Assembly (NCBI RefSeq): GCF_020618415.1
Contig: NZ_CP085344.1
Location: forward strand, 1,573,001 to 1,637,000
Reading direction: 5' to 3'
DNA length: 64,000 bases
Origin: Cupriavidus sp. MP-37
GTDB taxonomy: Bacteria > Pseudomonadota > Gammaproteobacteria > Burkholderiales > Burkholderiaceae
The notes beneath the pieces were generated by a model that was not told the origin of the DNA, ran no database searches, and saw nothing but the letters and a program-made list of their open reading frames with translations. Position 1 is the stretch's first letter. Every line of letters begins with the position of its first letter. Below, in pieces: positions 32,353 through 41,498 of this stretch. The position numbers and the translations under genes were made by a program.

Positions 32353-33141
32353 TTACTCCGCGTCTGCCACGCTCGCGCCGACCACGTTGAAGCCGCCATC
32401 GACATAGGTGATCTCACCCGTCACGCCGCTGGCCAGGTCCGACAGCAGGAAGGCGGCGACGTTGCCGACTTCTTCGATGGTGACATTGCGGCGCAGCGGC
32501 GCGGCTTCTTCGAAGTGGCCGAGCAGCTTGCCGAAGCCCTTGATGCCGGACGCGGCCAGGGTCTTGATCGGACCGGCCGAAATGCCGTTGGCGCGGATGC
32601 CGCGCGGGCCCACCGATGCGGCCAGGTAGCGCACGCTGGCTTCGAGCGAGGCCTTGGCCAGGCCCATGGTGTTGTAGTTGGGGACGACGCGCTCGGCGCC
32701 CAGGTAAGTCAGCGTCAGCAGCGAGGCCTTGTCCGACAGCAGCGGCAGCGCGGCCTTGGCCAGCGCCGGGAAGCTGTATGCGGAAATGTCGTGGGCGATG
32801 CGGAAGCCTTCGCGCGACAGGCCGTCGAGGAAATCGCCGGCAATCGCTTCACGCGGGGCGAAGCCGATCGAATGCACCAGGCCGTCGAACTTTTCCCAGC
32901 GCTGGCCCAGCGCGGCGAAGGTGGCGGCAATCTGCTCGTCGCTGCCGACGTCGCATTCGAATACCAGGTCGCTGCCGAATTCCTTGGCAAAGTCGCTGAT
33001 CCGGTCCTTGAACCGTTCGCCGACGTAGGTGAAGGCCAGTTCGGCGCCTTCGCGCTTGCACGCCGAGGCAATGCCATAGGCGATCGAGCGGTTCGAAAGC
33101 AAGCCGGTGATCAGGATCCGCTTACCTGCCAGAAATCCCAT
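32353..33141 (-). CDS. fabI: Enoyl-ACP reductase FabI
   Basis: NADH-dependent reduction of enoyl-ACP, the last step of each fatty-acid elongation cycle and the triclosan target. The 262-residue SDR-type protein opens with [24 protein letters not shown] (nucleotide site), and has the FabI catalytic pair Tyr-x6-Lys in [16 protein letters not shown], and [12 protein letters not shown] at the end. TTGGAG lies about 6 bases before the ATG at 33141. It is divergent from the yejA-type gene. Confidence 0.96.
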   Translation of the reverse strand: MGFLAGKRILITGLLSNRSIAYGIASACKREGAELAFTYVGERFKDRISDFAKEFGSDLVFECDVGSDEQIAATFAALGQRWEKFDGLVHSIGFAPREAIAGDFLDGLSREGFRIAHDISAYSFPALAKAALPLLSDKASLLTLTYLGAERVVPNYNTMGLAKASLEASVRYLAASVGPRGIRANGISAGPIKTLAASGIKGFGKLLGHFEEAAPLRRNVTIEEVGNVAAFLLSDLASGVTGEITYVDGGFNVVGASVADAE

Positions 33142-33350
33142 AAATTCTCCAAGGTGGTGTATCAGGCACGCTTCGTGCGTCCGCCGTGCGGCGGTGCGGG
33201 TGCCGGGCTGTCTTGCGGCCCTTTTATTGCGCCGCGCAGAGGGAATGTCCGGATGGCTGGGGCCACCCCGGACGCATGTAAAATTGTCTCATACTTGGCC
33301 CGGCCGCAGAACGCCGGGCCCCACAGGTGACAGTGGAGGAATCCAACAGG

Positions 33351-35255
33351 ATGCCTATTCAAGCACGTTGGCCGCTTCAGGCGGCATGGCAGTGCTTCCG
33401 GCGGGATGCAGTACTGCATGGTGGTTGGGCGGCAATGAAGCTGGCGCTGACGCTGGCGGCGGGGGTCTCGCTCTTTTCTGATCCGGCATGGGCGGCGCAT
33501 GGCTTTGCGCTGCATGGGGACCTCAAATACCAGCCGAATTTCTCGCACTTCGAATACGCCAATCCCAACGCACCGGTCGGCGGCACGCTGACGCTCGCCA
33601 ATCCTGACCGGCGCACCAGTTTCGACAAGTTCAATCCGTTCACGCTGAAGGGCACCTCGGCGCCGGGCCTGAACGCGCTGATGTTCGAGTCGCTGCTGAT
33701 CAGCAGTGCCGACGAAAGCGCCAGCGCCTACGGCCTGCTGGCCGAGGACGTCACGGTGGCGCCCGACGAGTTGTCGGTCACCTTCACGATCCGCCCGCAG
33801 GCGCGCTTTTCCAATGGCGACCCGGTGCTCGCGTCGGACGTCAAGTATTCCTACGACATGCTGATGAGCAAGGCCTCGAGCCCCGGCTATCGCAGCATGT
33901 GCACCGACGTCAAGGCGGTGGTCGTGACCGGCGAGCGCACCGTGCGCTTCGATTTCAAGCAGCGCAACCGCGAGCTGCCGCTGATCGTCGGCTCGCTGCC
34001 GGTGTTCTCGCGCAAATGGACCGCCAAGGTGCCGTTCGAGAAGCTGACCTTCGAGCCGCCGGTGACCAGCGGCCCCTACCTGATCGAGCGCTTCGACGCC
34101 GGCCGCGGCATCATCTTCCAGCGCGACCCGAAATACTGGGGCAAGGACCTCGCCGTGCGGCGCGGCACCTTCAACTTCGCGCGCGTGGTCTACCGCCTGT
34201 ACAAGGACGAGACCGCGCGGCTCGAGGCCTTCAAGGCCGGCGAGTTCGACGCCATCGTCGAATACAAGGCCAAGAACTGGGCCAAGAGCTACCAGGGCAC
34301 GCGCTTCCGCAACGGCGAGCTGCTCAAGACCGAGTTCCCGCACCGCAACGGCGCCGGCATGCAGGGCTATGTCATGAACCTGCGCAAGCCGGTGTTCCAG
34401 GACGTGCGCGTACGCCAGGCGCTGATCCTCGCGCTGGATTTCGAATGGCTCAACCGGCAACTGTTCTACGGCGCCTACAAGCGGCTGGACAGCTGGTTCT
34501 CCAACAGCGAGCTGTCGGCCAGCGCCACCTTCGACGGCCGGCCCGGGCCCGGTGAACTGGTGCTGCTCGAACCGCTGCGCGCGCAGCTGCCGCCGGAGGT
34601 GTTCGGCCCCGACGTGGTCCAGCCCAGCACCGCGCCGCCGCGCTCGCTGCGCGACAACCTGCGCCTGGCGCGGCGGCTGCTGGCCCAGGCCGGCTGGACC
34701 TATACCGACGGCGCGCTGCGCAATGCCAAGGGCGAGCCGCTGGTGTTCGAGTTCCTCGACGACGGCGGCGCCATGAGCCGGGTGATCACCACCTACGTGC
34801 GCAACCTCGAGAAGCTCGGCATCCAGGTGCACCAGCGCACCACGGATTTCGCGCTGTACCAGAAGCGCCTCGAAGACTTCGACTTCGACATGGTGTCGAT
34901 TCGCTTCCCCGATTCGCAAAGCCCCGGCAATGAGCTGCGCGACCGCTTCTCCAGCGAGGCCGCGGGCACGCCGGGCTCGGACAACCTGTTCGGGCTGAAG
35001 TCGCCGGTGGTCGACAAGCTGGTGGACAACGTGCTGCGCGCCGATACCCGCGAGGAACTGGTCACCGCCGGCCGCGCGCTGGACCGGGTGCTGATGCACG
35101 GCTATTACATCGTGCCGAACTGGTACAGCGCGTCGCACCGGGTGGCCTACCGCAGGACGCTGGCGTATCCGCAGCGGCTGCCGTATTTCTACACGGCCGA
35201 AGGCTGGATCCTCAGCCACTGGTGGCGCACCGACGTGCAGGCGCAAGCCCGCTGA
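33351..35255 (+). CDS. yejA: Periplasmic peptide-binding protein, YejA-like (SBP family 5)
   Basis: Captures oligopeptides (in E. coli, microcin C-type) for the YejBEF importer. The 634-residue protein contains a signal peptide at residues 29-48 (MKLALTLAAGVSLFSDPAWA, then AHGFALHGDLKY), and a family 5 solute-binding fold with ADESASAYGLLAEDVTVAPD, FTIRPQARFSNGDPVLASDV and RYRRTLAYPQRLPYF-like C-terminal sequence. The ATG at 33351 has GGAGGA 10 bases upstream; the ATG at 33435, exactly at the signal peptide, is a serious alternative. It begins a four-gene operon. Confidence 0.9.
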   Translation: MPIQARWPLQAAWQCFRRDAVLHGGWAAMKLALTLAAGVSLFSDPAWAAHGFALHGDLKYQPNFSHFEYANPNAPVGGTLTLANPDRRTSFDKFNPFTLKGTSAPGLNALMFESLLISSADESASAYGLLAEDVTVAPDELSVTFTIRPQARFSNGDPVLASDVKYSYDMLMSKASSPGYRSMCTDVKAVVVTGERTVRFDFKQRNRELPLIVGSLPVFSRKWTAKVPFEKLTFEPPVTSGPYLIERFDAGRGIIFQRDPKYWGKDLAVRRGTFNFARVVYRLYKDETARLEAFKAGEFDAIVEYKAKNWAKSYQGTRFRNGELLKTEFPHRNGAGMQGYVMNLRKPVFQDVRVRQALILALDFEWLNRQLFYGAYKRLDSWFSNSELSASATFDGRPGPGELVLLEPLRAQLPPEVFGPDVVQPSTAPPRSLRDNLRLARRLLAQAGWTYTDGALRNAKGEPLVFEFLDDGGAMSRVITTYVRNLEKLGIQVHQRTTDFALYQKRLEDFDFDMVSIRFPDSQSPGNELRDRFSSEAAGTPGSDNLFGLKSPVVDKLVDNVLRADTREELVTAGRALDRVLMHGYYIVPNWYSASHRVAYRRTLAYPQRLPYFYTAEGWILSHWWRTDVQAQAR

Positions 35256-35306
35256 GGCGCTCAGGCGCTGGCGGATTCAGCGCGGACAAGGAAAGAGACG
35301 GCCCCC

Positions 35307-36356
35307 ATGCTTGCCTATCTGCTCAAACGCATTTTGCTGATGATTCCGACTTTGGTCGGGGTCATCACGCTGACCTTCGTCGTGATCCAGTTCGTGCCGG
35401 GCGGCCCGGTCGAACAGATGATGATGGAGCTGAAAGGGCGCGGCGGCGCTGGCGAAGCCAGCGGCGGCGGCGCCGAATACCGCGGGCGGCGCGGCGTCGA
35501 CCCCGACAAGATCAAGGAGATCCAGGCCCTCTACGGCTTCGACAAGCCGCCGCTGGAGCGCTACTTCCTGATGCTCAAGCGCTTTGCGCAGTTCGACCTG
35601 GGGCAGAGCTATTTCCAGCACCGCAGCGTGTGGGAGCTGGTCAAGTCCAAGCTGCCGGTTTCGGTCAGCCTCGGCTTGTGGACCTTCTTCCTGACCTACC
35701 TGATATCGGTGCCGCTCGGCATCTCCAAGGCGATCCGGGCGGGCAGCCGCTTCGACGTGGTGACCAGCGTCATCGTGCTGGTGGGCTATGCCATTCCCGG
35801 CTTCGTGCTGGGCGTGCTGCTGCTGGTGCTGTTCGGCGGCGGCACCTTCGTGCAGTGGTTCCCGCTGCGCGGGCTGACTTCCGACAACTGGGAGCAGCTG
35901 TCGCTGATGGGCAAGGTGATGGACTACCTGTGGCACCTGGTGCTGCCGATCACGGCGTCGGTGGTGGGCAGCTTCGCGGTCGTGACCATGCTGACCAAGA
36001 ACGCCTTCCTCGAGGAAATCCGCAAGCAGTACGTGCTGACCGCGCGCGCCAAGGGCCTGGGCGAGCGCCGCGTGCTGTGGAAGCACGTCTTCCGCAATGC
36101 CCTGATCCCGCTGGTGACCGGGTTCCCGGCGGCGTTCATCGGCGCCTTCTTCACCGGCTCGCTGCTGATCGAGACGCTGTTCTCGCTCGACGGCCTGGGG
36201 CTGCTGTCGTATGAGGCGGTGCTGCGGCGCGACTATCCGGTGGTGCTGGGCACGCTCTACCTGTTCACGCTGATCGGGCTGGTCACCCGCCTGATCTCCG
36301 ACGTCTGCTACGTGCTGGTGGATCCGCGCATCCATTTCGAGGGCCTGCACCGATGA
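35307..36356 (+). CDS. yejB: Peptide ABC transporter permease, YejB-like
   Basis: A 349-residue inner-membrane permease of the oligopeptide/nickel (OppB) type with about six helices. MLAYLLKRILLMIPTLVGVI at the start and the EAA loop TARAKGLGERRVLWKHVFRN near residue 245 are typical. The insert after residue 40 (MMELKGRGGAGEASGGGAEY) is characteristic of the YejB branch. Its stop overlaps the yejE start (ATGA at 36353-36356). Confidence 0.93.
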   Translation: MLAYLLKRILLMIPTLVGVITLTFVVIQFVPGGPVEQMMMELKGRGGAGEASGGGAEYRGRRGVDPDKIKEIQALYGFDKPPLERYFLMLKRFAQFDLGQSYFQHRSVWELVKSKLPVSVSLGLWTFFLTYLISVPLGISKAIRAGSRFDVVTSVIVLVGYAIPGFVLGVLLLVLFGGGTFVQWFPLRGLTSDNWEQLSLMGKVMDYLWHLVLPITASVVGSFAVVTMLTKNAFLEEIRKQYVLTARAKGLGERRVLWKHVFRNALIPLVTGFPAAFIGAFFTGSLLIETLFSLDGLGLLSYEAVLRRDYPVVLGTLYLFTLIGLVTRLISDVCYVLVDPRIHFEGLHR

Positions 36357-37489
36357 AACCGTTCTCGCACGCGGCGGCCAACGGCCTGCCGCATTCGCCT
36401 TCGCCGCGCCAGCGCGCCTGGCAGCGTTTTCGCCGCAACCGGCGCGGCTACTGGAGCCTGGTGATCTTCGTCCTTATCTTCGTGCTCAGCCTTGGCGCGG
36501 AACTGCTGTCGAGCAACCGGCCGCTGGTGGTGCACTACAAGGGCGAATGGTATTTCCCCATCGTCAAGGTCTATCCCGAAACCACCTTCGACGGCGATTT
36601 CCCGACGCCGGCCGACTACCTGGACCCGTATATCCGCGACCGCATCACCACCAACGGCAATTTCGCGGTGTTTCCACTCAACCGGTATTCATACGACTCG
36701 CTCAACTACTTCGCCAAGGAACCCAATCCGGCACCGCCCTCGGCGGAGAACTGGCTCGGCACCGACGACCGCGGCCGCGACGTGCTGGCGCGGCTGCTGT
36801 ACGGCTTCCGCGTGTCGGTGCTGTTCGCGCTGGCGCTGACGGTGATCGGGGTGCTGGTCGGCACCCTGACCGGGGCGCTGATGGGCTTCTTCGGCGGGCG
36901 CTTCGACCTGTTCTCGCAGCGCGCCATCGAGATCTGGAGCTCGATGCCCGAGCTCTACCTGCTGATCATCTTCGCCTCGATCTTCGAGCCCAGCCTGGCG
37001 CTGCTGATCATCCTGCTGTCGCTGTTCGGCTGGATGGGGCTGTCCGACTACGTGCGCGCCGAGTTCTACCGCAACCGCTCGCTCGACTACGTCAAGGCCG
37101 CGCGCGCGCTGGGCCTGTCCAACGTGCAGATCATGTGGCGCCATATCCTGCCCAACAGCCTGACTCCGGTGATCACCTTCCTGCCATTCCGCATGAGCGC
37201 GGCCATCCTGGCGCTGACCAGCCTGGACTTCCTCGGCCTGGGCGTGCCGCCCACCACGCCCAGCCTGGGCGAGCTGCTGGCGCAGGGCAAGGCCAACCTC
37301 GACGCGTGGTGGATCTCGCTGTCGACCTTCGCGGTGCTGGTGGTCACGCTGCTGTTGCTGACCTTCATGGGCGATGCGCTGCGCGATGCCTTCGATACCC
37401 GGCTGGGCCTGGCCGCGCTGCGCGGCCGCGTCGAACCCAAGGTTCCCGCCGGCGCGCCCACCGGCGCGGCACCGGAGGCCACGCCATGA
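36353..37489 (+). CDS. yejE: Peptide ABC transporter permease, YejE-like
   Basis: The second permease, OppC type, 378 residues. A Pro/Arg-rich cytoplasmic head (SPSPRQRAWQRFRRNRRGYW) precedes the first helix. A large periplasmic loop of about 100 residues follows, as expected for YejE, with NWLGTDDRGRDVLARLLYGFR next. The EAA loop is KAARALGLSNVQIMWRHILP. It overlaps yejB at its start and the ATPase gene at its end (ATGA at 37486-37489), so translation of the three is coupled. Confidence 0.93.
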   Translation: MKPFSHAAANGLPHSPSPRQRAWQRFRRNRRGYWSLVIFVLIFVLSLGAELLSSNRPLVVHYKGEWYFPIVKVYPETTFDGDFPTPADYLDPYIRDRITTNGNFAVFPLNRYSYDSLNYFAKEPNPAPPSAENWLGTDDRGRDVLARLLYGFRVSVLFALALTVIGVLVGTLTGALMGFFGGRFDLFSQRAIEIWSSMPELYLLIIFASIFEPSLALLIILLSLFGWMGLSDYVRAEFYRNRSLDYVKAARALGLSNVQIMWRHILPNSLTPVITFLPFRMSAAILALTSLDFLGLGVPPTTPSLGELLAQGKANLDAWWISLSTFAVLVVTLLLLTFMGDALRDAFDTRLGLAALRGRVEPKVPAGAPTGAAPEATP

Positions 37490-39147
37490 CCGCGGTGTCG
37501 CCGATGACCTTGCCGGAGGTGGAGCCGGCACCGATGCCCGCGCCGGGATCGACGCTGATGTGTGTCGACAAGCTGTCCGTCACCTTCGGCCATGGCGAGC
37601 ATGCCACCCGCGCCGTGCGCGAAGTCAGCTTCGACCTGCGCGCCGGCGAGCGCTATGCGCTGGTGGGCGAGTCGGGCTCGGGCAAGACCGTGACGGCGCT
37701 GGCCATGCTGCGGCTGGTGGAAGACGCCTACTACGATGGTGCGATCCGCTTCGAGGGCAAGAACCTGCTGGAGGTTTCCGATCGCGAGATGCGTGCGATC
37801 CGCGGCGCCGAGATCGCGATGATCTTCCAGGAGCCGATGACCGCGCTGAACCCGCTGTACACCATCGGCAACCAGATCGTCGAGACCCTGGCGCTGCACG
37901 AGGGACTGGACCGCCGCGCCGCGCGCGAGCGCGCCATCGCGCTGCTGGAGCGCACCGGCATCAGCGATGCCGCGCACCGCTTCGACAGCTTCCCGCACCA
38001 GCTGTCGGGCGGCCAGCGCCAGCGCGCCATGATCGCCATGGCGCTGGCGTGCCGGCCCAAGCTGCTGCTGGCCGACGAGCCGACCACGGCGCTGGACGTC
38101 ACCATCCGCGCGCAGATCCTCGACCTGCTGCGCGACCTGCAGGCCGAGTTCGGCATGGCGGTGATGCTGATCACGCACGACCTCAACCTGGTGCGCGCGT
38201 TCGCGCAACGCGTCGGCGTGATGGAGAAGGGCGTGCTGGTGGAAACCGGCGAGACCGCCAGCGTGTTTGCCGCGCCCCAGCATCCCTATACCCGCAAGCT
38301 GATCGACAGCCGCCCGCGGCGCGAGGTGCTGCCGCTGGTGCCGCTGGCGCCGGTGCTGCTCGAGGCGAACAAGCTCGGCGTCAGCTATGCGCGCAAGCGC
38401 CGCGGCCTGGCAGGGTGGTTCGGCAAGGACCAGTTCGCGGCGGTCAAGGATGTCGACTTCCAGCTGCGCGAGGGCGAGACCCTGGGCATCGTCGGCGAAT
38501 CGGGCTCGGGCAAGACCACGCTGGCGCATACCGTGCTGGCGCTGCAGCGCAAGAGCGCGGGTACCATCCATTTCCTCGGCCGCAGTTTCGACAGCGCCAC
38601 GCGCGACGATCGCCGCAAGCTGCGCGCGCGCATGCAGGTGGTGTTCCAGGATCCGTTCGGATCGCTGGCGCCGCGCATGACCATCGAGCAGATCGTCGGC
38701 GAAGGCCTGGCGCTGCACCAGCCCGGGCTATCGCGCGAGGCCACGCGCCAGCGCGTGATCGAGGCACTGCGCGAGGTCGGCCTCGACCGTACCGCGCTGG
38801 GCCGCTATCCGCATGAATTCTCCGGCGGGCAGCGCCAGCGCATTGCCATCGCCCGCGTGCTGATCCTCAAGCCCCAGATACTGGTGCTGGACGAGCCGAC
38901 CTCGGCGCTGGACGTGTCGATCCAGCAGCAGGTGCTGGCGCTGCTGTCGCAGCTGCAGCACAAGTACAACCTCAGCTACCTGTTTATCAGCCATGACCTA
39001 GCGGTGATCCGCGCCATGGCGCACCGGGTCATCGTGATGAAGGCGGGCGAGGTGGTCGAGGCGGGCGACACCGAGGTGGTGCTCGGCGCACCGCAGCATC
39101 CCTATACGCGCAAGCTGATGGCCGCGGCGCAGGTCGGTGCCGCGTGA
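37486..39147 (+). CDS. yejF: Peptide ABC transporter dual ATPase, YejF-like
   Basis: A 553-residue protein with two fused ABC ATPase domains. The first has Walker A GESGSGKT near residue 62, signature LSGGQRQRAMIAMAL and LLADEPTTALDVT; the second has GESGSGKTT near 338, signature FSGGQRQRIAIARVL and LVLDEPTSALDVS. Each has the switch His (MLITHDLNLV, LFISHDLAVI). Both sites look intact. The real start is the ATG at 37486 overlapping yejE; the frame is open from 36547 within yejE and that part is noise. It closes the operon. Confidence 0.95.
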   Translation: MTAVSPMTLPEVEPAPMPAPGSTLMCVDKLSVTFGHGEHATRAVREVSFDLRAGERYALVGESGSGKTVTALAMLRLVEDAYYDGAIRFEGKNLLEVSDREMRAIRGAEIAMIFQEPMTALNPLYTIGNQIVETLALHEGLDRRAARERAIALLERTGISDAAHRFDSFPHQLSGGQRQRAMIAMALACRPKLLLADEPTTALDVTIRAQILDLLRDLQAEFGMAVMLITHDLNLVRAFAQRVGVMEKGVLVETGETASVFAAPQHPYTRKLIDSRPRREVLPLVPLAPVLLEANKLGVSYARKRRGLAGWFGKDQFAAVKDVDFQLREGETLGIVGESGSGKTTLAHTVLALQRKSAGTIHFLGRSFDSATRDDRRKLRARMQVVFQDPFGSLAPRMTIEQIVGEGLALHQPGLSREATRQRVIEALREVGLDRTALGRYPHEFSGGQRQRIAIARVLILKPQILVLDEPTSALDVSIQQQVLALLSQLQHKYNLSYLFISHDLAVIRAMAHRVIVMKAGEVVEAGDTEVVLGAPQHPYTRKLMAAAQVGAA

Positions 39148-39556
39148 GCGGACCGGTCTTCTGTTGCGCTGCAACGGCATTGGCTTGCGTTGCCGGCTAG
39201 CATCCCACCATGGGATTAATCCGATAAAGAAGATGCGAAAACCGGTCTATATCGTTGATTCGGAAGCCAAATCCGTCGAATTTGTAACGAACTTTGACAT
39301 GTGAATGACAACCCTTTACCATCCCGCCAGAACTAGTTTTGGGGGTGGTCCGTCCGGCGCATTTGCGCATGCCGTGCACGATTGCAGTGCGGCAGCCGGC
39401 GCGACGGGCTGGCGCGAAGGTTGCGTCGGGTTTGCCCTCGTAGTTCACATGATGATCGCCCGACGCCACTGACACGTTCGCGCGACATCCACCCAATACC
39501 CAGCTGCCCCGGACCTTGTGCCGGGGCTTGCTTTGGAACGATCAACAGGAGAACCA
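39148..39556. other. Intergenic region, yejF to NlpC/P60 gene
   Basis: About 400 bases without a gene. A short 6-bp hairpin (39202-39216) may help end the yej transcript. A sigma-70-like promoter lies at 39294-39322, and the TTGACA of that promoter overlaps a TGACA repeat with 11-bp spacing (see findings). The rest is unremarkable; the right end carries AGGAGA for the next gene. Confidence 0.5.
39294..39322 (+). promoter_or_regulatory. Probable promoter of the NlpC/P60 gene
   Basis: TTGACA at 39294-39299, a 17-base spacer, and TACCAT at 39317-39322. A perfect -35 with a 4/6 -10; the predicted leader is about 230 bases. Confidence 0.65.
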
Positions 39557-40237
39557 ATGCAGCGATCGGTGCTTCATTCCCTGGCGCGCGCCGCCGTCGG
39601 ATTTGCCCTTGCCTGCGGTGCGACTGTGTCGAATGGAGTGCTGGCGGATACGGTATTCAAGGATGCCGACACCCGTATCGAGTCCGCGGCCCCGGCCATG
39701 GATCCGCATCCGGAAGGCAAGCGCGGCTTGCTGTCGTCGGTGGTGAATTCCACCAGCAACGTTGCCAGCAAGGCTGGCGACCTGGTCATGAATGCGCTGG
39801 GCCTGATCGGCGTGCGTTACCGCTTCGGCGGCAATACGCCCGAATCGGGCCTGGACTGCAGCGGCTTCGTCCGCTACGTGTTCCATGACACCTTCGGCTT
39901 CATGCTGCCGCGCCGCTCCGTCGAAATCAGCCGCGTCGGCACCACCGTGGCGACCAGCGACCTGCGTCCGGGCGACCTGGTGTTTTTCAACACCATGCGC
40001 CAGACCTTCTCGCACGTCGGCATCTATATCGGCGACAACAAGTTCGTGCATGCGCCGTCCACCGGCAGCAAGATCCGGGTCGACGACATGCGCGCGGCCT
40101 ATTGGGTGACCCGCTACAACGGCGCCCGCCGCATCGACGAAGGCAACGAGCGCAGCGGCGAGAGCCTTGGCGACATGGTCGAGACGCTCAAGCGCTACGA
40201 TCCCAAGGCTGCCCGCGCGTCGATGTACGGCGGCTGA
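39557..40237 (+). CDS. NlpC/P60 family cell-wall peptidase
   Basis: A 226-residue exported protein: signal peptide (about 1-30, ending SNGVLA before DTVF), a linker, and a C-terminal NlpC/P60 domain from about 75. The catalytic Cys101 is in GLDCSGFVRYVF, the His153 in FSHVGIYIGD, and the third polar residue is probably His165 in KFVHAPSTG. Such enzymes cut gamma-D-Glu-diaminopimelate bonds in peptidoglycan. The ATG at 39557 has AGGAGA; the open frame from 39518 is not used. The roughly 40-residue tail is unlike the core domain. Confidence 0.9.
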   Translation: MQRSVLHSLARAAVGFALACGATVSNGVLADTVFKDADTRIESAAPAMDPHPEGKRGLLSSVVNSTSNVASKAGDLVMNALGLIGVRYRFGGNTPESGLDCSGFVRYVFHDTFGFMLPRRSVEISRVGTTVATSDLRPGDLVFFNTMRQTFSHVGIYIGDNKFVHAPSTGSKIRVDDMRAAYWVTRYNGARRIDEGNERSGESLGDMVETLKRYDPKAARASMYGG

Positions 40238-40260
40238 CGGCTGGCGACGCGTTAAACAAG

Positions 40261-40290
40261 AAAGGACTGCTGCGGCAGTCCTTTTTGTTT
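40261..40290. terminator. Terminator between NlpC/P60 and patatin genes
   Basis: A 10-bp stem (40261-40270 with 40275-40284), TGCG loop, followed on the plus strand by TTGTTTT. It lies between convergent genes and ends the NlpC/P60 transcript. Confidence 0.9.
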
Positions 40291-40311
40291 TCCGATGCAG
40301 CGGCGGCGCGG

Positions 40312-41238
40312 CTACTGCGCCGCGACCTTGCCGGCCGGCGCCAGCCGGGCCTGTTCCAGACGCTGCCGCAGCGTTGCCATGACCGCCGCGGTGGCCTGTT
40401 CGCCCGCCAGCACGGCGCGGTTGCGCGCATTGAAGTCGCTGCCGCCCATGTCGGGCAGTTCGGGCCGGATCACCACGTCGGCGCGGGCCAGCGCCATGCG
40501 GTTGATGGACTGGCCCATGATCGCCGTGGTCTGCAGCAGCACGCCGCTCTGGCCGGCGTGCTGCTGCGCCGACGGATCGGCCGAGATATTGACCGCGATG
40601 ACAAAGTCCGCGCCCATGCTGCGCGCGGAATCGACCGGCACCGGCTCGACCAGGCCGCCGTCGACATAGTCATGCCCCTGGATCGAGACCGGCTGGAACA
40701 CGCCGGGGACGCTGCTGGAAGCGCGCACGGCCTGGCCCGTGTTGCCGCGCCGGAACAGGATCTTCTCACCGCTCTTCAGGTCGGTGGCGACGATGCCCAG
40801 CGGCAGCTTCATGGCTTCGATGGGGCGGTTCTGCACCAGGCGGTTGACGTAGTTCTGCAGGGCCTCGCCCTTGAGCCAGCCGCCGAAGCGGGTGCCGAAC
40901 GGCAGGGCCCAGTCGGCGATGGCGGCCTCGTCCATGGTCAGGGCCAGCTTGTTGAGCTGGAAGCCGTTGAGCCCGCTGGCGTACAGCGCCGCCACCACCG
41001 CGCCGGCGCTGGTGCCGGTGACCAGGTCGGCGTGGATGCCCTGGGCCTCGAGCGCCTTGATCACGCCGATATGCGCGAAGCCGCGCGCCGCGCCGCCGCC
41101 CAGCGCCAGGCCGATCTTGACGGGCCGTTGCGCGGGTGGCGCGGGCGTGGCCGCGGCCGGCGGCGCGGGACGCGGGCCGAAGGCGCAGCCGGCCAGCAGG
41201 GCGGCGGCGGGAATGCCGAGAAAATGACGTCGTTGCAT
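40312..41238 (-). CDS. Patatin-like phospholipase lipoprotein, RssA-like
   Basis: A 308-residue lipoprotein: residues 1-17 form the signal with lipobox LLAGC (Cys18), followed by a Pro/Ala linker. The patatin domain has the oxyanion GGGAARG near 48-53, the nucleophile Ser77 in GTSAG and the dyad Asp193 in DGG. It should be a serine lipid hydrolase anchored to a membrane; Asp at +2 of the mature protein is absent, which would favour the outer membrane. The ATG at 41238 has no clear ribosome site. Longer frames are Arg-rich noise. Confidence 0.88.
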   Translation of the reverse strand: MQRRHFLGIPAAALLAGCAFGPRPAPPAAATPAPPAQRPVKIGLALGGGAARGFAHIGVIKALEAQGIHADLVTGTSAGAVVAALYASGLNGFQLNKLALTMDEAAIADWALPFGTRFGGWLKGEALQNYVNRLVQNRPIEAMKLPLGIVATDLKSGEKILFRRGNTGQAVRASSSVPGVFQPVSIQGHDYVDGGLVEPVPVDSARSMGADFVIAVNISADPSAQQHAGQSGVLLQTTAIMGQSINRMALARADVVIRPELPDMGGSDFNARNRAVLAGEQATAAVMATLRQRLEQARLAPAGKVAAQ

Positions 41239-41423
41239 GCAGCGGGATCGGTAACAAGGTGGGGCCGGCGGCGGCGATGTGATGTGGGCGCTTCTCCGTC
41301 CACGTTCGCAGCGCCGGCCTGGTTGGCGGCCACACCTCAGACCGGCGCAAGCATAAATGATTCCGCGCGGCGCCGGTGCGCGCAGCGGGTCGGGGCAGGG
41401 TAGAGAGGCCAGGCAATACGCGT

Positions 41424-41432
41424 TGGTATAAT
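41424..41432 (+). promoter_or_regulatory. Extended -10 promoter of gltX
   Basis: TG-G-TATAAT at 41424-41432, a perfect -10 with the TG extension, and no recognisable -35. Transcription would begin near 41439, giving a leader of about 60 bases. Confidence 0.75.
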
Positions 41433-41452
41433 GCAGGGCCCGCACATACACC

Positions 41453-41485
41453 AGCCTGCGCGCCGCGGCGCGCGGGCTTTCTTGT
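41453..41485 (+). terminator. Terminator-like hairpin in the gltX leader
   Basis: A 12-bp GC-rich stem with one G-T pair (41453-41464 with 41467-41478) followed by TTCTTGTTTTTC. It lies between the gltX promoter and its ATG at 41499, so it would reduce or regulate gltX transcription. The bases at 41438-41443 can pair with 41472-41477, an alternative structure. Confidence 0.65.
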
Positions 41486-41498
41486 TTTTCCCCTGACC

